Shown here: positions 1 through 6,025 of the stretch, piece after piece
Layout of the letters: each line of letters opens with the position of its first letter
Numbering within the stretch: the stretch's first letter is position 1
Position numbers and translations under genes: made by a program
Notes under the pieces: model-generated
Told to the model about the DNA's origin: nothing
Database searches by the model: none
The model's input: the letters and a program-made list of their open reading frames with translations, nothing else
NCBI GenBank assembly: GCA_036502165.1
Contig: DASXZC010000001.1
Location: forward strand, 1 to 18,661
From: F-183 sp036502165
GTDB lineage: Bacteria; Acidobacteriota; Terriglobia; Bryobacterales; Bryobacteraceae
Direction: 5' to 3'
Length of the DNA: 18,661 nucleotides

Positions 1-259
1 GACGGGCGTGACGGGCGAACAGCAATCGATTTCGGCATCAGTGGCTCCGCTGATCGCGGCGGTGCGGAGGCACACGAGCCTGCCCCTAGCGGTCGGATTC
101 GGCATCTCGACGCATGAGCAATTCGCGTCGATCGCCTCACAGTGCGGCGCGGCTGTCGTTGGCAGCGCGATCGTGCGGTACATCGGGGAACACGCGGCCG
201 ATCCGCAATTGGAAGCGGGACTCGAGACGTTCACGCGGAGATTGAAGTATGGAAAGTGA
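1..259 (+). CDS. trpA: Tryptophan synthase alpha subunit, C-terminal part (5' truncated by window)
   Basis: TrpA cleaves indole-3-glycerol phosphate to indole and glyceraldehyde 3-phosphate, and passes indole to TrpB in the last step of tryptophan synthesis. Only the last 85 or so codons are present, reading from base 2 with no start inside the window. The visible protein opens with TGVTGEQQ, the phosphate-binding GVTG loop of the TIM barrel. LAVGFGIS and then AAVVGSAIV follow in the family order, and a short helical C-terminus ends at the TGA at 257-259. The GTG at position 8 lies inside the conserved GVTG loop, so it is not a real start. The end overlaps the chorismate mutase start by 11 bp, which indicates one transcript. 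Identification is firm from motif order. The barrel's catalytic Glu and Asp lie upstream and cannot be checked. Confidence 0.95.
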   Translation, partial: TGVTGEQQSISASVAPLIAAVRRHTSLPLAVGFGISTHEQFASIASQCGAAVVGSAIVRYIGEHAADPQLEAGLETFTRRLKYGK

Positions 260-557
260 TTGGGGACTCAAGCAGCTCGCCGAGTGCCGTACGCGCATCG
301 ATGCGGTCGACTTGAAACTGCTCGAATTGTTGAATGAGCGGACGCGGATCGTCGAGCAAATCGGGCGCGTGAAGCAGACTCTGACGTTGCCGATTTATGA
401 GCCGCGCCGGGAAGAGCAGGTCTTTCACAACATCACTTCGAACAACGCGGGGCCTCTAACGAACGAAGCTGTGAAGCGCGTATTTGAGCGGATCATCGAC
501 GAGATGCGATCGATTCAGCAGCAGCGTATGCAAGCGGGGCACGAGGAATCGACCTGA
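249..557 (+). CDS. aroQ: Chorismate mutase, AroQ class
   Basis: This 102-residue all-helical protein should convert chorismate to prephenate, the entry to phenylalanine and tyrosine synthesis. It matches the AroQ helix-1 pattern: Arg14/Arg16 followed by ID at 17-18, a Leu-rich stretch, Arg31, and Lys42 in GRVK. A PRREEQV segment (52-58) supplies the Arg/Glu pair of the active site, and a Gln-rich end (89-92) carries the likely last active-site Gln. Length fits a stand-alone monofunctional AroQ of about 90-100 residues. The ATG at 249 lies inside the trpA end and is preceded by GGAG at 237-240, eight bases upstream, so coupled translation is likely. The DAHP synthase gene follows 25 bp after the stop. 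In some bacteria this domain is fused to DAHP synthase or prephenate dehydratase; here it is separate. Confidence 0.93.
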   Translation: MESDWGLKQLAECRTRIDAVDLKLLELLNERTRIVEQIGRVKQTLTLPIYEPRREEQVFHNITSNNAGPLTNEAVKRVFERIIDEMRSIQQQRMQAGHEEST

Positions 558-582
558 CCGAGGTCGAAGGAAAAAGGAAATC

Positions 583-1596
583 ATGCTAGTTGTCATGCAA
601 GAAGGGGCCAGCGACCAACAGGTACAGAACGTCATCGACCGGCTCGTGAACATGGGGTTCACGGTGCATCGTTCGACCGGCGTGATGCATACCGTGCTCG
701 GCGGCGTGGGACCGGTCGAGGATTTTGATCCCGCCAGTTTCGAAGTGCTCGATGGAGTGAAGGAATGCCATCGGATCGTTTCCGCGTACAAGCTGGCGAG
801 CCGTCATTTCAAGCCGGGCGGGACGATCGTCAAAATCAAGGACGTCGAGATCGGCGGCAATCGCGTCGTGGCGATGGCGGGTCCGTGCAGCATTGAGAAT
901 GAGCAGCAGATCGAGATGGCGGCGGAGATCGCGGCCAAGAACGGTGCGCGCGTGATTCGCGGCGGGGCATTCAAGCCGCGCTCGTCGCCGTACAGTTTTC
1001 AAGGCATGGGCGAAGAAGGTTTGAAGCTGATCCGCAAGGCGGCGGACAGGCACGATCTGCTCGTGGTGAGTGAAGTGATGGATCAGTCGCAACTGCCGCT
1101 GATGCTCGATTATGTGGACATTTTGCAGGTCGGCGCACGCAATATGCAGAACTTCAACCTGCTGCGGGCGGTCGGAAATACGCGCAAGCCGACCGTGCTG
1201 AAGCGTGGACTCTCGGCCTCGATCGAAGAACTGCTGCTGTCGGCCGAGTATATTTTGGCGGGCGGGAATTACGACGTGATCCTGTGCGAGCGCGGCATAC
1301 GGACGTTCGAAACGGCCACGCGCAACACGATGGATATTTCCGCGATCCCGGTTGTGAAGCGGCTGTCGCACTTGCCCATCCTGGGCGATCCTTCGCATGG
1401 TACTGGACGACGTGAGTATGTTGCTCCGCTGGCCCGTGCGGCGGTGGCGGCGGGGGCCGACGGATTGCTGGTCGAGGTCCACCACGATCCGGACCGCGCC
1501 GTCAGCGATGGCGCGCAAACGCTGAAGCCGGAGCAATTCGAAGAAATGATGCGTCAGTGCAAACTGATCGCCGCGGTCGTCGGCCGGACGATGTAA
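583..1596 (+). CDS. aroF: 3-deoxy-7-phosphoheptulonate (DAHP) synthase with N-terminal ferredoxin-like domain
   Basis: It condenses phosphoenolpyruvate and erythrose 4-phosphate to DAHP, the first committed shikimate step. Residues 1-70 form a small regulatory domain opening MLVVMQEGAS, as in the Thermotoga-type class I-beta enzyme, where it binds Tyr or Phe. The barrel starts near residue 90. Visible landmarks are GPCS (100-103, metal ligand Cys102), RGGAFKPRSSPYSFQG (126-141), KRG (207-209), a GDPSHGTGRR metal and phosphate loop with His272, Glu298, and SDG (308-310). Length is 337 residues, normal for the type. I chose the ATG at 583 because AAGGAAA precedes it closely and the regulatory domain begins exactly there; 33 further upstream codons are open but overlap aroQ and look non-native. 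Feedback by Tyr or Phe is inferred from the domain. The symbol aroF is used generically. Confidence 0.95.
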   Translation: MLVVMQEGASDQQVQNVIDRLVNMGFTVHRSTGVMHTVLGGVGPVEDFDPASFEVLDGVKECHRIVSAYKLASRHFKPGGTIVKIKDVEIGGNRVVAMAGPCSIENEQQIEMAAEIAAKNGARVIRGGAFKPRSSPYSFQGMGEEGLKLIRKAADRHDLLVVSEVMDQSQLPLMLDYVDILQVGARNMQNFNLLRAVGNTRKPTVLKRGLSASIEELLLSAEYILAGGNYDVILCERGIRTFETATRNTMDISAIPVVKRLSHLPILGDPSHGTGRREYVAPLARAAVAAGADGLLVEVHHDPDRAVSDGAQTLKPEQFEEMMRQCKLIAAVVGRTM

Positions 1597-1598
1597 AA

Positions 1599-2423
1599 AT
1601 GCAAGTCGTCGCGATTGCCGGCGTTGGTTTGATCGGCGGATCCTTCGCGCTCGCGCTGCGCAAGGCTGGATTTTCTGGGCGCATTCTGGGCGTGAGTTCC
1701 GAGCGCACAATCGCCGAAGCGGTGCGGCTCGGAGTGATTGATGAAGGCGTCACGCTCGAGCGAGCCCAAGCCGAGGCGGACGTCATTTATCTCGCGCAGC
1801 CGATCCTGCAAATCATCGAAGTTGTCGGACGCTTGCGGCCGAAACCGGGAGCGCTCGTGACGGACGCGGGAAGTACGAAGGCGCGAATTTGCGAGGCAGC
1901 GGGCGCGCTGAAGGATTGCCAGTTCATCGGAGGACATCCGATGGCAGGCAAGGAGACGCGCGGCGTAGCCGCTGCGGATGCCGATCTGTTCCGCGGACGC
2001 AATTATATTCTGACGCCCACAACGGCCTCTGACGCGAAGCAGGACTGGCTGCGCGCGCAGATCGAAAGCTTCGGCGCGATCGTGACGATCCTCGAGCCTG
2101 AGGAGCATGACAGGTTGGTCGCTCATACCTCGCACCTTCCGCAGATTCTGTCGACAATCCTCGCGAATACGCTCGCGCCGGTTGCGAGCGCCTCGCGAGT
2201 GGCGGGGCCTGCGCTGCTCGACATGACGCGGATCGCGCAGAGTCCATTCGATATGTGGCACGACATCTTTGTGACGAATCGCGAGCCGATCGAGCAGGCG
2301 CTCGCGGCATTCCTGAGCCGCTTCACCGAAACGCAGTCGGCCTTCTATCGGGATGAGTTCGCGCGCGCGTTCGAGGAAGCGGCGCGAGTAGCGAACGGGT
2401 TGCGCCGCGTCAAGGATCTATAG
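1599..2423 (+). CDS. tyrA: Prephenate (or arogenate) dehydrogenase
   Basis: The enzyme oxidatively decarboxylates prephenate to 4-hydroxyphenylpyruvate (or arogenate to tyrosine) with NAD(P). The 274-residue protein has an N-terminal Rossmann fold with GVGLIGGSFA (8-17), the family DAGSTK segment (89-94), GGHPMAGKE (111-119, His113) and the catalytic-region HTSHLPQ (176-182). The helical C-terminal dimerisation domain includes SPFDMW (215-220). No ACT domain follows, so any feedback control must sit in the catalytic domain or on DAHP synthase. The ATG at 1599 starts two bases after the aroF stop, and MQVVAIAGVG begins directly at the Rossmann strand. No clear Shine-Dalgarno is visible, consistent with translational coupling. 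The stop ends at 2423, immediately next to the stop of the opposing kinase. Prephenate versus arogenate preference cannot be told from motifs. Confidence 0.94.
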   Translation: MQVVAIAGVGLIGGSFALALRKAGFSGRILGVSSERTIAEAVRLGVIDEGVTLERAQAEADVIYLAQPILQIIEVVGRLRPKPGALVTDAGSTKARICEAAGALKDCQFIGGHPMAGKETRGVAAADADLFRGRNYILTPTTASDAKQDWLRAQIESFGAIVTILEPEEHDRLVAHTSHLPQILSTILANTLAPVASASRVAGPALLDMTRIAQSPFDMWHDIFVTNREPIEQALAAFLSRFTETQSAFYRDEFARAFEEAARVANGLRRVKDL

Positions 2424-4973
2424 TTACTTGATGCCGCGCGCGACGTAGAGCTCGGCGAGATCCTTCTGATACGAGAACGCGTACCATTTCGCATCGGGAG
2501 AAATCGCGAGCGAATAGAACTCCGCGCCTTCTTCCGGATAAGGAATCTCGCGTATGAGCCGGTCTCCTCCGCTGGTCGCGTCGCGCAACGAAATCTCGAC
2601 TGAATTCGCATGCGGATGGGCGATGTAAAATCCCTTGCCATCGGCAGTCCAGCGGAGCGGAATCTCGCCGCGGTGCGCAGGTCCGAGATCGCGCGGAGTG
2701 CCCGATTCTATGGGAAAAAGGCGGAATTTTCCTTCGGTCACTCCGACTGCCCAACGGCCATCAGGAGAGATCCTCGAGGCTCTCACACCCTCTGGAGTCA
2801 CTGGATGCAGATCGTTGCCGGCGATCGGCCGCCAATAAGTTCGAGGAGGTTTGCCAGGGCCGCTGGCGGTGACCAGCAGACGCTGTTGATCAGGGAACCA
2901 TTCCGCGTAGTCATACTTCATTCCGCCTGTCGACAACGTCTTCTCTTCGCCTGCACCCGCGGGCAAAATTTTGAGAACAGAATTGTTGTTCTGGCGGAAG
3001 ATGCAGACGATCGACTTGCCATCCGGCGACAACGCGGGGCGGTTGCCGTAGCCAATTCTCACCGACGCTGAGCCGTCAGTCTTCTTCAAATAGATTGCCG
3101 AATTCCGCCCTTCGCCGTAAGCCAGTTCGACAGACAAAACTTCCGTTCCATCGGGCGTGATGTCGTACACCATCGAGGCGTCGAACCACGAGAGGTCGAG
3201 ATCATTCTTCGACAAAGAGCCGTGGCCATGGATGGCAATTTTCGATCGCACGGCAGCAACGAGCAAGGATCCGTCAGGCGCGACGTCATGCAGCAGCATG
3301 AAGCCGGGAAGCTGCGCCATCGTGCGTTCGACCCCTTCGCGAGTGACTGCAGTGAGCCACGGATTTTCGCCGGGCCGTCCCGCGGACATCCAAACCTCCT
3401 TGCCATCAGGACTCCAAGCGAGGCGGCCCACAGTACGCCATCCGCGTGAGAGCGTCTTGACCTGGCGCGAGGAGTCGACGGTCTTCAAATCATAGTCGCC
3501 GACTTCGGTGTCGTAATCGAAGAACGCGACCATTCCGCTCGACGGATGCACGCGCACCCAGCACGGCGGGCGCATCTCGGTTTGATAGAGCAGCGTGCCG
3601 ATTGGATACTCGAGCCTCGGCTTCCCATCGACGGCTCGCACAACAGCAATCGAATCTCCGTCAGGACCCCATTTCGCTTCGAACACATCGTTGAGGACTG
3701 ATCGCGCGGCGCCGCCGCCGAGTCCGATGCGGATCAGCGTGCCGGTCTCGCCATCGCCCGTGCGGATCAGCGCCTCGCCACTCGAGTTGATGCCCATGAT
3801 CGTGCCGGAGGGCAAGCCCAAGTCGCGAGCTTCGCGTGATCCGGGCAGAGATGAGTAGGTGGCTTGCGGCGATCCATCCCAGTGGGCGGTATAAACGATT
3901 TCGCCACGCGGCGCGAACAGCGCGGAAAGAATGTCGCCGCGGCGGAAGGTGAGGCGTTGGAACGTAGCCGGTTGTTTACGGCGAGTCGCGAGATAGGCGG
4001 CGGGAGTGAGTCCTACGAGCAAGCCAGCACCTGCCATGAGCCACTGGCGGCGCGTATTCGCGGGCGCCGGTGGCACAACCACTAGTGAGGGCGGATCGCG
4101 CGGGCGAATCAGTTCCTCGCGCAATTCCTCAAGAGACAAACCAAGATCGGCCATCGACTGCCAGCGCTTCGAAGGTTCCTTCCGAAGGCATTTGCGAATG
4201 ATGGTTTCGAGTCCGGGGCTCACACCAGGAACCATGTCGGAGATTGGATCGGGATCCTTCAACAGCACCGCGGAGAGGGTCGCGACCGGCGACGCGCCTT
4301 TGAAAGGATCCTGGCCCGAGGCCATCCGATACAGAACGGATCCGAAGGAAAAGATATCAGTTCGCGTGTCGAGTGGCTTGCTTTCGGCTTGCTCCGGCGA
4401 CATGTACGCGACAGAGCCAATGATGCTGCCGGCCATGGTGAGGCCGAGTTGCACACTGCGCGTTTCACTATACGCATCGGGCTCGATCGGATCGGCCCAC
4501 TTCGCCAATCCGAAGTCGAGGATCTTCACCACGCCATCGCGCGACACCATGACGTTCGATGGCTTCAAATCACGATGGATGATGTTGGCCGCATGAGCGG
4601 CGGCGAGGCCATGTGCGATCTGAATGCCGTAGGAAATCGCATCGAGCTCCGGCAGCGGCTGGCCAGTGGGAGAGAGTTTGTCGAGCGTCTCTCCATCGAT
4701 CAATTCCATCGCGATGTAGTCGACGGACTCGCCCGCCAACTGCGCGGTTCCTACCTCAAAAATCGTGACGATATTCGGATGGGTAAGAGAGGACGCAAGC
4801 CGGGCTTCCTGCTGAAAGCGCTGCCGCTGTTCAACGTCTTTGAGCGTCGAGGCAAGCAGGGTCTTCAGCGCGACCACGCGATTGTCGCGAAGGTCGATCG
4901 CGCGGAACACCGCTCCCATACCACCGGAGCCCAACTGTACTTCGATGCGGTAATGCCCGAGTTCACCGGTCAT
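2424..4973 (-). CDS. Membrane-anchored Ser/Thr protein kinase with C-terminal WD40/TolB-like beta-propeller
   Basis: A Hanks-type (PknB-like) kinase of 849 residues. The kinase domain spans about 8-285 with all key elements: glycine loop GSGGMG (15-20), Lys37 in VALK, Glu56, HRDLKPSN (133-140), DFG (153-155), SPEQAE (192-197) and DIFSFG (206-211). A Pro-rich linker leads to one membrane helix (about 311-330) followed by RRK, so the kinase should be cytoplasmic and the rest periplasmic. Residues 340-849 carry about eight repeats of the form SPDGK plus a hydrophobic strand (for example WSPDGKEVW, LSPDGKSIV, ISPDGRWAV), typical of a PD40/TolB propeller. There are no PASTA repeats. The propeller presumably senses a ligand or partner, but nothing shows which. 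It is transcribed alone: a terminator lies upstream and an opposing gene abuts its stop. No Shine-Dalgarno is evident before the ATG at 4973. Confidence 0.92.
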   Translation of the reverse strand: MTGELGHYRIEVQLGSGGMGAVFRAIDLRDNRVVALKTLLASTLKDVEQRQRFQQEARLASSLTHPNIVTIFEVGTAQLAGESVDYIAMELIDGETLDKLSPTGQPLPELDAISYGIQIAHGLAAAHAANIIHRDLKPSNVMVSRDGVVKILDFGLAKWADPIEPDAYSETRSVQLGLTMAGSIIGSVAYMSPEQAESKPLDTRTDIFSFGSVLYRMASGQDPFKGASPVATLSAVLLKDPDPISDMVPGVSPGLETIIRKCLRKEPSKRWQSMADLGLSLEELREELIRPRDPPSLVVVPPAPANTRRQWLMAGAGLLVGLTPAAYLATRRKQPATFQRLTFRRGDILSALFAPRGEIVYTAHWDGSPQATYSSLPGSREARDLGLPSGTIMGINSSGEALIRTGDGETGTLIRIGLGGGAARSVLNDVFEAKWGPDGDSIAVVRAVDGKPRLEYPIGTLLYQTEMRPPCWVRVHPSSGMVAFFDYDTEVGDYDLKTVDSSRQVKTLSRGWRTVGRLAWSPDGKEVWMSAGRPGENPWLTAVTREGVERTMAQLPGFMLLHDVAPDGSLLVAAVRSKIAIHGHGSLSKNDLDLSWFDASMVYDITPDGTEVLSVELAYGEGRNSAIYLKKTDGSASVRIGYGNRPALSPDGKSIVCIFRQNNNSVLKILPAGAGEEKTLSTGGMKYDYAEWFPDQQRLLVTASGPGKPPRTYWRPIAGNDLHPVTPEGVRASRISPDGRWAVGVTEGKFRLFPIESGTPRDLGPAHRGEIPLRWTADGKGFYIAHPHANSVEISLRDATSGGDRLIREIPYPEEGAEFYSLAISPDAKWYAFSYQKDLAELYVARGIK

Positions 4974-4989
4974 CGGAGGCGACTATCGT

Positions 4990-5018
4990 AACAGAAAAGG
5001 GGCGTTCGAAAACGCCCC
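4990..5018 (-). terminator. Intrinsic terminator of the PEP-CTERM-like gene
   Basis: A perfect 8-bp GC-rich stem (GGGGCGTT paired with AACGCCCC, 4999-5006 and 5011-5018) encloses a 4-base loop. On the minus strand it is followed by CCTTTTCTGTT, a short U-rich run. It lies 41 bp past the stop of the gene at 5059-5931 and 26 bp before the kinase start, so it should insulate the kinase from upstream read-through. On the plus strand it is followed by GTCTAACAGG, so it works only in the minus direction. Confidence 0.82.
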
Positions 5019-5058
5019 GTCTAACAGGCGCGGAAATACCGCGCTGGCTCAGTAAGAA

Positions 5059-5931
5059 TTATTGTTTGCCCTGACGGCTTACGCGAGAGAAGACTCCGGC
5101 GGCGATCAATCCGGCGCCGATCAACAGGTCCGCGCCCGGCTCGGGAGCGTCACTGGTTGGACCCTGCCCCATAAACGACGGCCCGGCTGCAAAGCTTGCC
5201 GCGCTCGAAGGTGAGGACGAACTGCTGCTGAAATTCACGTGAACGCCGCCAGTGTTCGAGCCCGTGGGCGTGTCGTTCGTGACATCCGCGAGAGCGTTGG
5301 GCAGCAGGGCGCCTACGGGCGAAGTGCTGCTGTTGTTATTCGAATTGGAAGTAGAAGATTGATTGTTCGTTGATGACGAAGAGGATGACGACGGCGCGAC
5401 GACCTGTGTGTTCAGGACGATTCCAGCCACCATCGAATTGAAAGAGGCCGACACGATGGGGTCGGAATATTTCGCTTGCGACATTGACGATTCCGACATC
5501 ATCGAGGACGCGCCAGGCACGCCCATGATCTGGTTGCCGTTGAGCGCGAAGCTCCCGATGTCCGAACCACCGCCCGATGAGATCATGCGAACGTCGGACG
5601 ATGCTTCGTTGGTTGCTCCCGCGGCCGTATCAAGGCTGAGCAAAGAGCTCAGGTGTGTCATATCCGATCCGGAATTCAGGATCGCCGCGAAGTCGGACGT
5701 CAGCACGACCGCGCCGCCGGGGGCGTCACTCACGGGCGTCTGCAGATTGGTGAGATTGAACGGGCGTTGATTCGCTCCGTCACATGCGACATTGGCGCAG
5801 GTCAACACTTCCTTTGATGTGATGGCCACTCCCGAGGTCATGTCGTGACGCAACGTGACGTTTCCAGCTTCAGCGAGGCCGCTTCCTGCGAGCGCGGCAA
5901 TGGATAGAATTCCTAGCAGTTTCTCGTTCAA
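5059..5931 (-). CDS. Secreted Ser-rich protein with PEP-CTERM-like sorting tail, TTG start
   Basis: A 290-residue protein with an N-terminal signal peptide (LGILSIAALAGSGLAEA, about 6-22) and a C-terminal tripartite tail: Pro-Glu-Pro at 263-265, a hydrophobic helix 268-282, then basic RVSRQGK. That is the PEP-CTERM arrangement recognised by exosortases, which cleave and anchor or release surface proteins. No exosortase lies in this window. Between them are a domain of unknown fold (23-178), a low-complexity Ser/Asn/Thr linker (181-204) and a second Ser run (235-246). Cys45 and Cys50 could form a disulfide. No ATG or GTG fits; the TTG at 5929-5931 has GGAGGG (minus strand, 5941-5946) about 9 bases upstream, so TTG initiation is well supported. 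Substrate and role are unknown; in other bacteria such proteins often associate with exopolysaccharide or biofilm matrix. Confidence 0.82.
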   Translation of the reverse strand: MNEKLLGILSIAALAGSGLAEAGNVTLRHDMTSGVAITSKEVLTCANVACDGANQRPFNLTNLQTPVSDAPGGAVVLTSDFAAILNSGSDMTHLSSLLSLDTAAGATNEASSDVRMISSGGGSDIGSFALNGNQIMGVPGASSMMSESSMSQAKYSDPIVSASFNSMVAGIVLNTQVVAPSSSSSSSTNNQSSTSNSNNNSSTSPVGALLPNALADVTNDTPTGSNTGGVHVNFSSSSSSPSSAASFAAGPSFMGQGPTSDAPEPGADLLIGAGLIAAGVFSRVSRQGKQ

Positions 5932-6025
5932 GTTGATGTGCCCTCCAATTCGGGTACATCCTTTTTTACCGGGAATCCGTGCCTACCGGAACCTGACAGG
6001 AGTACTGAAACGCTGTTAGTTTGGC
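5932..6025. other. 94-bp intergenic gap with a near-duplicated TACCGG element
   Basis: This is the leader or promoter region of the PEP-CTERM-like gene and the tail of the phosphoesterase transcript. TACCGGGAA (5967-5975) and TACCGGAA (5984-5991) form an imperfect direct repeat offset by 17 bp. A run of six T (5963-5968 region, A-rich on the minus strand) lies beside it. I see no convincing -10/-35 pair and no terminator for the phosphoesterase. Confidence 0.4.
5941..5946 (-). promoter_or_regulatory. Shine-Dalgarno site deciding a TTG start
   Basis: CCCTCC on the plus strand reads GGAGGG on the minus strand, with 9 bases between it and the TTG at 5931-5929. No ATG or GTG is in frame between this site and the signal peptide, so this ribosome binding site fixes the start. 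Confidence 0.75.

Noticed and set aside
484..582. N-terminal extension of DAHP synthase by 33 codons
   Set aside because: It overlaps aroQ in another frame, is Arg/Ser-rich, and the regulatory domain starts at the ATG at 583 with a good ribosome site.
586..1710. Long antisense open frame across DAHP synthase
   Set aside because: Arg/His-rich composition with no motif, a typical GC-rich shadow of the real gene.
5363..5770. Acidic plus-strand open frame (DDEEDDD start) over the PEP-CTERM-like gene
   Set aside because: Its acidic run is just the reverse complement of the Ser-codon tract.
5969..5985. Possible sigma-54 promoter (GGCACG on the minus strand) before the PEP-CTERM-like gene
   Set aside because: The -24 half fits, but the -12 half at the right distance reads CCCG rather than TTGC.
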